Assembly: GCF_029931775.1 (NCBI RefSeq)
Contig: NC_079318.1
Coordinates: forward strand, 26,798,159 to 26,862,158
Direction: 5' to 3'
DNA: 64,000 nucleotides
Source: Euleptes europaea
Lineage: Eukaryota; Chordata; Lepidosauria; Squamata; Sphaerodactylidae
The notes beneath the pieces are model-generated. The model ran no database searches and was not told the origin of the DNA. It worked only from the letters and a program-made list of their open reading frames with translations. The position numbers and the translations under genes are program-made. Positions 47,301 through 59,300 of the stretch are shown piece by piece; positions within the stretch are counted from its first letter, which is position 1; the number at the start of each line of letters is the position of its first letter.

Positions 47301-50300
47301 AATTAAGATTAATTGAATGAAACCAGAGCATTGGTCTATGTAGCCCAATGCTGTCTACTCTGTTTGATAATGGCTGAGTAAAGTTTCCCCTCAAACTTGT
47401 AATCTAAGACTTTTTTTCAGAAGGTGTTTGGAGTGGATGACTAACAGCATTATTTCCAGCTTTTATCATTTTTTGATTCCTATCACCAGAATGTAGTGTT
47501 CCTCTTGAACAGGTATGCTAAGACTTCTAGACCGGTAGAAGAAAAACACTAAACCCATCACTTCCTTTTGCATATTAGAAATTATAGAGTAAGTGTACAA
47601 ATTTAATTAAGGTAGTTCACAGAGGAAACCATACGCATTTTACAGGGAGACTTGTCTCATAATTCCTCACGTCTACATTAAAACAGATATTACCCACCTG
47701 CTGCAAAGTGTCCAGCAGATATGGACTCAGGAAGCCGGGCAGCGTTTCCACAATCTTCAGCAGAGCTGTCACTGCACTAAGCAAGTAGATTTCGCCAGGA
47801 ACCAATTCATCTTTGTGTTTCAGCACCTTTAGTAATGCTGGCATCAGCCTACAAGTCAGACAAGAAGATCAATGCTGTGTCATTCCCAAACAGATATTCC
47901 TCCCAGTGAATAAGCATCTTTCCTCGGCATTCCATTCAAATACATTTCACTACACAGTGTCTTAAAGAACAGTAAGAGCACAAAAAAAAAAGAGCCCTGT
48001 GGCGCAGAGTGGTAAGCTGCAGTACTGCAGTCCAAGCTCTGCTCACGACCTGAGTTCGATCCCGACGGAAGTTGGTTTCAGGTAGCCAGCTCAAGGTTGA
48101 CTCAGCCTTCCGAGGTCGGTGAAATGAGTACCCAGCTTGCTGGGGGTAAAGGGAAGATGACTGGGGAAGGCACTGGCAAACCACCCTGTAAACAAAGTCT
48201 GCCTCGTAAATGTCGGGATGTGATGTCACCCCATGGGTCAGGAATGACTTGGTGCTTGCACAGGGGACCTTTATCTTTAAGAGCAAATAAATTAAATGTT
48301 CCGGAAAATGCAAAGACTGTCCACAGAACTTCAGACCGAGCTACATCTTGGGAAAAGCAGACACTGTTTGACAGTAATACCAGAGGGGTAGTCTGCTGTA
48401 ATGAAGTTAAACAGGAGTCCAGTAGCACCTTAAAGACTGACAAAATTTATTCCATTTTAAGATTTTGTCAGTCAGACCTCACTTCATCAGAAGTTTGAAG
48501 TGACCATCAATAGCAGCTATATCTAGACTGAAAACTAAAAGTAACAAAAAAGAAATTGAGTAGGGAGTTTACAAGCAGAGGGGAGTAGTTATCAGTCCAT
48601 TGAGAGTGGGTGAGAAGCACTCCCAAATGCTGATAATTAGGCATGATAGGATTAACACAAAATTTAAATATGGAAAATACCATGTTAAACACGGTAGTGG
48701 ATCTAACTGTGAATGTACATTTACCGTATTTTTCGCACTACAGGACACACTTTTTTCCTCCTCAAAAGTGAGGGGAAATGTCAGTGCGTCTTATGGTGCG
48801 AATGCAGCGCCGCCCGCCCCGGGAGCCGGCTGGGACGACGCCAGCTGCAGCTGGAAGGCCCCTCCCAGCCACCCAGCACAGGGCAGAGAAGTTTTAACCT
48901 CCCCCCACCCCCACCGCCCGCTTCCCGGTCCCGAGGCTCAGCTGCTGGGCGGATCCTCCGAACGGGAAGCGCGCGGGGGGGGGGGGGTGTCTTTAAACTG
49001 CTCTGTGCTGCCTGCCCAAGCAGCGCAGAGCAGTTTAACCTCCCCTGCTTCCTGGTCCGAGGCTCAGCTGAGCCTCGGGACCGGGAAGCGGGGGTGTGTG
49101 TGCGGAGGAGCAGTTTAAAGACCCACCGCCCCTCCTGATCAGGCTTGCCTGACTAATCCCGATCGGGCTTGCAGTCTGGAAAGGGAGACTGGAGCCTTCC
49201 CTCAAGCCCCGCTGTGCGCACGCTCTGATCTCTCAGCGCGTGCACACAGTGGGGCTTTGAAGGCTTCAGCCTCCCTTTCCAGGCTGCAAGCCTGACTGGT
49301 CCCAATCCGGCTTGCAGTCTGGAAAGGGAGACTGGAGAGTTCCCCCAAGCCCCGCTGTGCACACGCTCTGATCTCTCAGCGCGTGCACACAGTGGGGCTT
49401 TGAAGGCTTCAGCCTCCCTTTCCAGGCTGCAAGCCTGACTGGTCCCAATCCGGCTTGCAGTCTGGAAAGGGAGACTGGAGAGTTCCCCCAAGCCCCGCTG
49501 TGCACACGCTCTGATCTCTCAGCGCGTGCACACAGTGGGGCTTTGAAGGCTTCAGCCTCCCTTTCCAGGCTGCAAGCCTGACTGGTCCCAATCCGGCTTG
49601 CAGTCTGGAAAGGGAGACTGGAGACTTCCCCCAAGCCCCGCTGTGCACACGCTCTGATCTCTCAGCGCGTGCACACAGTGGGGCTTTGAAGGCTTCAGCC
49701 TCCCTTTCCAGGCTGCAAGCCTGACTGGTCCCAATCCGGCTTGCAGTCTGGAAAGGGAGACTGGAGAGTTCCCCCAAGCCCCGCTGTGCACACGCTCTGA
49801 TCTCTCAGCGCGTGCACACAGTGGGGCTTTGAAGGCTTCAGCCTCCCTTTCCAGGCTGCAAGCCTGACTGGTCCCAATCCGGCTTGCAGTCTGGAAAGGG
49901 AGACTGGAGAGTTCCCCCAAGCCCCGCTGTGCACACGCTCTGATCTCTCAGCGCGTGCACACAGTGGGGCTTTGAAGGCTTCAGCCTCCCTTTCCAGGCT
50001 GCAAGCCTGACTGGTCCCAATCCGGCTTGCAGTCTGGAAAGGGAGACTGGAGACTTCCCCCAAGCCCCGCTGTGCACACGCTCTGATCTCTCAGCGCGTG
50101 CACACAGTGGGGCTTTGAAGGCTTCAGCCTCCCTTTCCAGGCTGCAAGCCTGACTGGTCCCAATCCGGCTTGCAGTCTGGAAAGGGAAACTGGAGAGTTC
50201 CCCCAAGCCCCGCTGTGCACACGCTCTGATCTCTCAGCGCGTGAACACAGTGGGGCTTTGAAGGCTTCAGCCTCCCTTTCCAGGCAGCAAGCCTGACTGG

Positions 50301-53300
50301 TCCCAATCCGGCTTGCAGTCTGGAAAGGGAGACTGGAGACTTCCCCCAAGCCCCGCTGTGCACACGCTCTGATCTCTCAGCGCGTGAACACAGTGGGGCT
50401 TTGAAGGCTTCAGCCTCCCTTTCCAGGCTGCAAGCCGGACTGGTCCCAATCCGGCTTGCAGCCTGGAAAGGGAGACTGGAGAGTTCCCCAAGCCCCGCTG
50501 TGCGCACGCTCTGATCTCTCAGCGCGTGCACACAGTGGGGCTTTGAAGGCTTCAGCCTCCCTTTCCAGGCTGCAAGCCTGACTGGTCCCAATCCGGCTTG
50601 CAGTCTGGAAAGGGAGACTGGAGACTTCCCCCAAGCCCCGCTCTCTCAGCGCGTGCACACAGTGGGGCTTTGAAGGCTTCAGCCTCCCTTTCCACGCTGC
50701 AAGCCTGACTGGTCCCAATCGGGCTTACAGCCTGGAAAGGGAGGCTGGAGCCTTCCTCCTAGCCCTGCTGTGCGCACGCTCCACAGAGCAGGACTAAAAA
50801 ACTGGAAGTGGAGTGCAGTAATCCCTCCACCCAGCCCTGGCCATAATAACCTCTCAGTTGTTGGTCGGGAAGCGCGGGGTGTGTGTGTGCAGACGTTAAA
50901 CTGCTCTGCGCTGCGTGGGCAGGCAACGCAGAGCAGTTTAAACCACCACCGCCCCCCTTCCCGGGAGTCCCGGGAAGGGGGGCGGTGGGGAAAGAGAAGG
51001 AAAAAGGAGGAAAAAGAAGATAAATATATTTTCTTAAAGACGCAGCGGGTCTTTAAAAAATATATTTTTTTCTTCTTTTTCCTCCTTTAAAAACTAGGTG
51101 CGTCTTATGGTCAGGTGCGTCTTATAGAGCGAAAAATACGGTACTTGTTTTGGATGGACAGTCCTATGCATTTGAATAAGTGAGCTCTGACTCATGAAAA
51201 CCTATGCTGGAATATATGTCGCTACTCATTAAAGTGCCACTTGACTCTCGTTTAATATTGTTCAAGATCGTCAGACCAGAACTATGCAGAAGACACTTTC
51301 CAACAATGGAATTATTTTACCCATTTCTATAGATCGTATTCACACGAAAATTCCTAGATCGGCTAAGCAAAACACTAGAGTTCTTAAGGTATGCCAACTG
51401 GCCCAGTGAATTGGCGAACACTGTTATCTCCTCAGTTCAAATCTTGCTTCAGCTATGAAATTACCACCATCGGTGGTACTCACTCCGCGGCTGACGGAGA
51501 GCCATGTTCGCCGTTGCCATCAATTTTCCATCTTACTTCTATCCCTGGCAAGAAGCCTGCCCCTCAAGGAGGCTCGTGGCTTACTCATTCCTCCAGTACC
51601 AGCTGGGAACCACATGCTAACAGCAGGCCTTGCCCACTTTCCTGCAACGTGGGGAAGGGGCTACATTGAGGAACAGTGCTCAGAAGAGCCACAAGTGTCA
51701 TGTCAAAGAGCCACATTTGGCCACCAACCCATGAGTGAGTAACACTGTACTGGAGGTATCGTCAGGTAAACCACTATCTTCTTGGTTTGAAGCACCTGCA
51801 TCTGTTACATGCAGATAATGCCATAATTTCCAGGGCTGTTGCAAGGATTACCGAACTACTAGAATCATAGTTGGAAGGGACCACCAGGGTCATCTAGTCC
51901 AACCCCCTGCACAATGCAGGAAATTCACAACTACCTCCCCCACACACCCCCAGCGACCCCTACTCCATGCCCAAAAGATGGCCAAGATGCCCTCCCTCTC
52001 ATGAACTGCCTACGGTCACAGAATCATCACTGCTGACAGATGGCCATCTAGCCTCTGCTTAAAAACCTCCAGGGAAGGAGAGCTTTCCACCTCCCGAGGA
52101 AGCCTGCTCCACTGAGGAACTGCTCTGTTAGAAAATTCTTCCTAATGTCTAGATGGAAACTCTTTTAATTTTAACCCGTTGGTTCTGGTCCGACCTTCTG
52201 GAGCAACAGAAAACAACTTGGCACCCTCCTCTATATGAAAGCCCCTCAAGTACTTGAGGATGGTTATCATATCCCCTCTCAGTCTTCTCCTCTTCAGGCT
52301 AAACATACCCAGCTCCTTCAACCTTTCCTCATAGGACTTGGTCTCCAGACCCTCACCATCTTTGTTGCCCTGCTCTGGACACGTTCCAGCTTGTATACAT
52401 CCTTCTTAAATTGTGGTGCCCAAAACTGAACACAATACTCTAGGTGAGGTCTAACCAGAGCAGAGTAAAGCAGAGTACTACACACGGAACCCACTGAAGT
52501 GCCCTACAAATGATAAGTTATCATTACTTCAAAGTGATACCTTGGGAGCTGAGGTATTGCCAGTGCTTTTATCACGCAGGTCACTTCAGCCGCACACAGC
52601 AAAGCACTTCCTACGACATTTCTTTCTTCCTTCACATCGGAAGAAATCACATCAATGGCAGTGGTGAGAACGGGCACAAAGGAAACGTGGTTGTCGGTGC
52701 CAAAACACTTGCACAGCAGCTTCAGACTGAACAGAGCCGTCTGCCTGTTGATCGCCTGCTCCTCCTCGGCCTCCCTGGTGTTACGCTGGACGACAGCGAT
52801 GAGCTCAGGCACCAGTTTTAGCAGCAGCTCAACCTGAAAACATAAAAGCCAGAGATGCCCATGAATGATTTACTACGGCTTCAGTTCTGAGTTAACAAAG
52901 TGAGATCTCACTGTGCAAAAGGCACTTTACAGCAGGTTGGGAATAAATAAGGGGCAGTTTGCCTAACTGCTGATTCCCCGGCTGGAACTTTCCCATCCTT
53001 CCCTTGTAGCTTTAATCAGGAAACTTGCCTTGATTAAAACCGGAACCGTCAGTGTAATCTCTCTCCACAGCACCTTCCAAGCCAAAACTAATTTGGTGCT
53101 ATGCCGGATGGATCCACCTCTCTTTCCTTTGCCTTACAGTGACAGGAGCGCAATGAAATTTTATTGTTCCTGCATTTGGGCTCTTCTCCCTTCATGCCTT
53201 CTTTAATCATGCCTTCCTTATAATGAGACAACAAATGCCTATGGCGGCAGAAACAGAAATCATCTCAAGGATGGCTTACTTGTTCTTTCTGCCAATGTGT

Positions 53301-56300
53301 GCGCTGTTGCAACTTATTGTTCAGCAGATCCATCGCTTTACGCCTCACAGAAGGTAGCTGGTTGAGCATCAGGCCCCTGATGACAGGGATAAAGACTTCC
53401 GTGGGCAATAAAGCGTTAACCTGGGGAAAAAAAAGAAAAGTAGAAGAAAAGCGTACCATGTTAAAGAAGTGGGTTTCTGCCTTAGTGTTTGCACTGCTTC
53501 CATTAGACACTTACATGCTGAATTTGCCAACTCTAGGCTTACTCACTTAACCAGAGCTGACAACACAATATTCCCCTCCAAGGTTTGCTGATATCTTCTT
53601 ATGTGCTAGGAAAGCAAAACTGCCAAAGTGCTTAGAAGTGTTAGCACTGAAATGAAGAAACATCAGGCAAATCCACTGAACACAGATGGCCTAATTTCTA
53701 AAATCTTTACCCAGCCCAGATTTCCACTCCGTTGATGCTCCTGCTCAGAATTAATAAGTTAGATTTGTTCATGGAAATCAGAGGATGATTATTTTACCCC
53801 GCTGGGGCAATATATAAATGTAAATTGCCAACTGGCTTCATACCCGTTGGCAACATAAAGGGCCCCAAACAAATGAACAATCTACATAACATGAAGCCAC
53901 CGTAATAAAACGTCAACGGCACAGAGAAATGCAACTGTCACGTTACAAGCTGTTAAGAAAATGTCTGTGCCAGACAGGAAAGGTACTTACTTTATCCAGC
54001 ACATCATAGGACTTGCTGAGAAGAGCCCTCCAAAACTTGGCCGTTAGGGCATCAGCATTTTCTTCCACCGAGCGGGCCACGACATTGATGTAGCAAAGAA
54101 CTTCTTCTAACAATCTGGATAAACAGTTCTAATGAGTGAGCTGAACACCACAAAGAAGTATAGCTCCTGGTCAGTTTTACGAGTCGCTTCCCCTGGTTAG
54201 CTGAGGGAGTGCAGAAGCAGTGACTTCATGAAAAAGCCCTGGCTTGAGGCACAGTGCACCTACTGTGCACGCGCAGAGCTCTTCAGGAACACCGCCTCAT
54301 CCACCAATCTTCATGATAATCCGGCCCCTCATCTTACAGAGAATATGTATCATCCAAAATTGAGGGCTTATAGCTGAAATTTAACACTTAAGGGTACGGC
54401 AAGATTAAGTCTACACTGGAAATCTTACTTTAAACTTCACAAAATCTCAATTCGGCTCTTAAAGCTTTCTTGTAACAGTTTTTTTTTCAATCTGTCCAAA
54501 ACATTTCAGTTCACAAGACAGTGAAGTGAGTTCTAAGCATTAGAACTTCTATTTTTTACATAACTTCAGCACCACAGAGAAGTGGCTATGAAAAATATTG
54601 TTGAATCCTCTCCTGAGTAGGCAGGATTATTTAAGTTTCACTTCATACAAATAAAATGAGAAATGAATCAACTATTATACATGGTTTGAGTTCCCAAATG
54701 AAGACATTGTTAATTTATTATCTATTGGTGCTACACTGTTTATGTTTGGGCGGGGGCCTGGGTTCCACCCCCTTGGTTCCACAAACTCAACCCCAGCGCT
54801 CCCTACCCTATCCTATAAAAAGCATTATTCAAAATAGGGGTTTGCATGACTCACTAAAGAAGTTAATAACAATAAAATTACAAAACAGTAACAGATAATT
54901 GCACATCTATTCTAAATCAAATTAAAACTTTTTAGTTGAAATTTATTCAACAAAACTGATGAACTTGATCCAGTGGTACCAGCTCTTCAAAGTCTAGAAA
55001 AAAATTCTGATAGTTTCCACCAAATTTGCCAGCATGGTGCCATAGCTCGATCTATTGTAAATCAGTGAACAACACAGTTGAAGGGGCCCACCTCTAGCGC
55101 CCCCCTGCTGCCCTCCTACCTCTTAATGCCCCCCTAGGTAATCCCACCCCCCCAAGGGGTGGTACTGCCCACTTTGGGAACCACTGGGTTAGAGTAATGC
55201 CAATGGTATCAAGCAAAATTTAATTTGCGGTTGCCTCCTTCTGCATTAAGAAACAGGAAAAAATGTACCTCTGCTCAAACTCCTGTAACTCTTCGGCATG
55301 TTCACATTCCACTACCTTATTGGGGGGGAAAAAAACAATTGTATGAAAACGGCAGACTTAATGGCCAACAGAATCACTCCAAGCAATACGGACAAACCAC
55401 CACTCCCTTCGATAACACCTAATGTTTCATATTTACATCCCAATTAGACTATTATTCATCAGGTTCCAAATTAGCTACGAGTCTTTTATAATGTACACCG
55501 CAGATCAACATATCTGCAGGCCTCCAATTTGTCATGGAATCCAACTTCATGCTACAGAATCTGGCAGCTTTCAGAATAAAGACAATCTCCATTAACGATA
55601 AAAAAGGAACAAAAACTATTTTAGAATTCATGATTACAAAATAAAACCGAACTCTGCACAACAGTGTACTGCCTGCTCTTCTTGTGTACAGAAGCTTAGT
55701 TTCTACTCTCATTAGTGCCTTGTTTGGCTCACACTCCGAAGCTATGGATGGGGATTGTCTTTTAGCCATGTACTTGTGTCCGAAGCTCATGTTCCTCTCA
55801 CTGATTTTCCAGCGCAGTCTTGCTAACAAAGACACGCTTGTATGGCAAATGTCCTTTGCCCTCACACTTTGCATGTTCGGAGCCACCACAGGACCGAGAC
55901 GTTTATGTTTGTCGCCAAATATTCTGTTCCAATCTTAGCCCCGATATATGTGTGACATGAGCCACAGGTAAGAAACTTAAACACGTAAGCATTCTACCTG
56001 TGCACTATCACGTTAAAAGGTATTTGCCACAACTTACTGGCATGCTATCACTACATGCAAGCAAGGCTTACACGTGTGGTAAGAAAGGCTTGCCCAGATA
56101 AGTGCCCAACTGATTGTATAAATTGTACTTCAGGCTTCTTCTAAAGTAAGCAACAAGAAAAAAAGATTAATTCTACATGCTTTATTTGGATCCCTGACCT
56201 CAGAAATCTAGTTAAAATTGTCTCTTGATGTTCATAGCAAATAACAATCTACTCTAATAACTCTTTACCCACAGTTTGATTCAAGGTTTACAACACCAGA

Positions 56301-59300
56301 TACCCTTCCAGCCAGCACAGAATCCGAGATGGCGGACAACAGGAAAATATTACTGCAAGTCACACACTTCCACTGAAAACAAAGTTAATTAATTACAAAG
56401 CTCCAGCTAGGGAAGAAAGGAAACCATATCACGTCCTTAGAAAGATTAAACTGCCTCACCTTTTTCACAAAACTATGTGAAGCCAGAAGCTGTGCCATGA
56501 AAGAGACTGACAGGAATTTGAAATGCCTCAGCTGTTTACCAGAGTGAGATTCCACATTAAAGAGCTCAGTTTCTTGGCTCTGTGATTTTGTGCTGCGTAA
56601 TCTTGATTTCTTTTGTTGTGGATCATCTGCTAAAACAACCCCAAAAATCATTTTCTGAAGTACGAAAAAAACTACATAAATAAAATGGACAAGTTTTATC
56701 TAGTGTGAAGGGGTGTTCAGTAAGCATACATATTTTTTGTTCGTTTGTTTTATTTATCAAAATTTATATCCCACCTTCCTAGCCTCACAAGGGCCGCCAA
56801 AGTGGCTAATGAATTAAAAAATACACAATCAAATCACATTTTAAACCATTAAATCCAACCTCAAAATACATATCATTAAAACAATTAAAAAACAAGCTGA
56901 AATACACATAAACATTCTTTTCCCCTTCTTTGAGGAATTTATAAGGGTAATATATGAAATTTATCATATTGTATCATATCATAAGGAAAGTTGGATTAGA
57001 TTTAGATGAAGGAGGAGTGAAAATTAGTGGATTCGTTTAAAATGTGTTGAGGAGAGTTTTACGGATACTGTGGGTTGCTAAAAAGAGTTCAATTGAGGGC
57101 CTCCTATTTTCAGACACCTTCAAACTACAGTTTTTCATGATATTTGAGTGCAAGTTTGTGATCTCCCCACAAACCAGGATTCTAAACCACAGTTTAACTT
57201 CAGTTTAGAATCCTGATTTGTGGGGAAGAAACAAAAACTCCAATTACACTGGCTTTGTAAGCCTTGAATCACACTCCAGTTTGCCTGAACTTGCAAATGT
57301 GGGGGACATTTGCAAGTTCAGGCAAACTGGAGTGCGATTCAAGGTTTACAAAGCCAGTGTCTTCATACACAAGTGGAGAAATGAGGGACCATGCGTGGCA
57401 ACAAGCCATGTTCATGCACGTTATGGGAAAACACAGGTGTGTCACAATGTCTGAGCACAGCCTAAGTCTGCAATTGTGAATCACTTAACTAGGAGAATCA
57501 CTTAACTTTTGAGAGCCAGCGTGGTGTTGTGGTTAAGAGCAGTGGAGTCTGATCTGGAGAACCGGGTTTGATTCCCCACTCCTCCACGTGAGAAGCAGAG
57601 GCTAATCTGGTGAACTGGATTTGTTTCCCCACTCCTACACACGAAGCCAGGTGGGTGACCTTGGGCAAGTTACAGCTCTGTTAGAGCTCTCTCAGCCCCA
57701 CCTACCTCACAGGGTGTAATTGTAATGGGATGTAGTTGTAGTTGTAATGGGATACAGCTGGTTTAAATGCAAATGTTTCTGTACAATTAATTCATATTGC
57801 AGACACCAAGTCATAGTCAAGGCATATAAATATTTTTTTACCTTCTTTGTTCTCTGGCAACCTTGTTAAATAGTGCAGTATTTTCATTAGAGTCTGCAGC
57901 TGTTCTTTTACACTGAACTCACAGCACACAGAAATCCAGAATTCAGTATCGGCCTCCAACAGAGCATCCTGTGTTTGTAACAAGAGGAGGGAAAAGCGCA
58001 TCAGCATGGTGTAGTGGTTAAGAGCGGTGGTTTGGAGCGGTGGAGTCTGACCTGGAGAACCGGGTTTGATTCCCCACTCCTCCACATGAGCGGCGGAGGC
58101 TAATCTGGTGAACCGGATTTGTTTCCCCACTCCTACATATGAAGCCAGCTGGGTGACCTTGGGCTAGTCACTCTCTCTCAGCCCCACCCGCCTCACAGGG
58201 TGTCTGTTGAGGGGAAGGGAAGGTGATTGTAAGCTGGTATGAGTCTTCCTTAAGTGGTAGAGAAAGTCGGCATATAAAAACCAACTCTTCTTCTTCATCA
58301 TCATTTCAAAAGAGAAATTAGTTGAAATGTCCTTTTAAAGAAAGAATACACTACAGGATACTGCTCTTACCTTCTCTCCATTGGCTACGGACGCCACCGA
58401 TTTTGTCACATGCTGTTCAAATAGCAGCACCAGAAGACTCCAGAGGAATCGCTCTCCTCCCAAAGTGCTGATCAGCTGCTCTAGGATTGGGAGGCGTCGA
58501 TGCTCAGGCACGTGTGGCAAAGCATCCACAAACACACGAATTATTTTAACAGCCACCCCTTCCACGTTTCCCATCATTTCCAGGGAGCCGCCGTCCTCCT
58601 CAGCCTATCAAGCAAACAGGCCAACAGTTAGTAAGTACATACAAAAACTACTGGAAGAGGAGTTGTTTCATACGAAGCCATTGGTCATTTATGCATGGTT
58701 GCTTTAACCTAATTTAATCCCTGTTTCAGCCAGGATCAAATTTTTCACTATGCACTATATCTCATTCCTTGGAAGCTCAATGCTGTTTCAATGCAAAACG
58801 AACCTGGCTTTTCCCATTCCTCTTCTGGCCCAAATTAAACCGTTCACCCTGGCTCATTCCGGAGACACAGAGCATGCATAATGCATTAGGAGGAAACACA
58901 GAAGATTGGCTTATCTCAAAGCCAATCACGAAGCAGTGTGTAAAGAGGCGGGGATTAAAGTGCTTCCTGCTACCTCAGAGCTCTTTCTGAGCAAAAGAAA
59001 GGCTTTTTAAAAATGAGGCTTGGATTTCTCCCCCCCTTCTTTCAGATTGCTCCTTTTTTTGTTTTTTGTCCTTAAAATGCTTTTTTACGTGGTAGTTGGG
59101 TTTGGGGGGAAGGAAATCATCTCTCACGGTAAGCCAATTACAGAGCAGCATTCAAAGGGGTGGGACTTGATTTGAGCTTGGGAGAGTGCTTTTCTGTGTT
59201 CATGGTTCGATTAGCACACAGTTTCATCCCTGATCATTCAAGCCAATGCATACAGTTTCCCCCAAATCAGGTTACATTAATGTGCAATGAAGCCAGGTCC

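Noticed and set aside
48600-49138. 172- and 141-aa ORFs
   Set aside because: GC-rich left part of the inverted-repeat element; no domain and no splice context.
49153-50718. Series of 102-155 aa ORFs on the minus strand, resembling a repeat protein
   Set aside because: The string recurs in different frames at 143-bp steps, which shows DNA-level tandem repetition and not coding selection.
55452-55889. 145-aa ORF (minus) in a HEATR1 intron
   Set aside because: Does not join the HEATR1 frame, and the exons on both sides already join in phase without it.
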